Source: Chlamydiota bacterium
GTDB lineage: Bacteria; Chlamydiota; Chlamydiia; Chlamydiales; Criblamydiaceae
Length of the DNA stretch: 5,333 nt
Reading direction: 5' to 3'
NCBI GenBank assembly: GCA_021772365.1
Contig: JAJFMC010000235.1
Span: 1 to 5,333, forward strand
Under the pieces are notes generated by a model. That model made no database searches and had not been told where the DNA came from. It saw only the letters and a program-made list of their open reading frames with translations. The position numbers and the translations under genes were made by a program. The stretch's first letter is position 1; each line of letters starts with the position of its first letter. Shown one piece after another: positions 5,281-5,333 of this stretch.

Positions 5281-5333
5281 TTAAGTTTCTTGTTTACTTT
5301 TGTTTTCCAAGCAGCATGGAACGGCAGTCAGTA
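5281..5333 (-). CDS. rplJ: Ribosomal protein L10 (uL10), C-terminal end only
   Basis: The minus strand enters the window inside an open frame that reads LTAVPCCLENKSKQET and stops at TAA (5283-5281). L10 is the stalk base that binds 23S rRNA and anchors L7/L12 dimers. The 16 residues fit the charged tail of chlamydial L10, which from memory ends LSGVISCVDQKAEKTQE: Leu, Val, Cys and Lys line up, with mostly conservative changes between. Position supports it strongly, since rplJ normally precedes rplL. One other frame is open for a dozen codons but shows no such resemblance. Only the last codons are visible; the rest lies outside the window. The following 76-nt spacer has no clear promoter or terminator, so rplJ and rplL are probably co-transcribed. 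Confidence 0.8.
   Translation of the reverse strand, partial: LTAVPCCLENKSKQET

Overview
The window is a stretch of the ribosomal-protein/RNA polymerase operon, read entirely on the minus strand. In transcription order it holds the last codons of rplJ (L10), complete rplL (L7/L12), complete rpoB (RNA polymerase beta) and the first 131 codons of rpoC (beta'). Gene order rplJ-rplL-rpoB-rpoC is the classic bacterial arrangement. Nothing on the plus strand looks like a gene.

The organism is most likely a member of the Chlamydiota, probably outside the genus Chlamydia. This rests on remembered protein similarity, not on a search. RpoB is 1253 residues, within a residue or so of the Chlamydia protein, and follows it nearly colinearly. 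The RpoC start (IASDD..IRNKWS.GEIKKPETINYRTFKPEKGG) and the L7/L12 segment EDKWDVTAAAP are also of the chlamydial kind. The many substitutions, and the divergent N-terminus of RpoC, suggest an environmental (Parachlamydia/Waddlia/Simkania-like) lineage. The DNA is moderately AT-rich, especially between genes.

Layout: 5333-5281 rplJ 3' end; 5280-5205 short spacer with the rplL ribosome binding site; 5204-4818 rplL with a GTG start; 4817-4353 a long (465-nt) gene-free spacer with a 14-bp hairpin just after rplL and a second hairpin further on; 4352-591 rpoB; 590-395 a 196-nt spacer with several hairpins, one directly upstream of the rpoC ribosome binding site; 394-1 rpoC 5' part, running off the window.

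L10 and L7/L12 form the ribosomal stalk that recruits translation factors; beta and beta' form the catalytic core of RNA polymerase. Placing them in one operon couples ribosome and polymerase supply. The two unusually roomy, structured spacers are where the ratio of ribosomal protein to polymerase mRNA, and of beta to beta', could be set. The coding content is ordinary housekeeping. I found no new system; the points worth a second look are RNA structures in the spacers.
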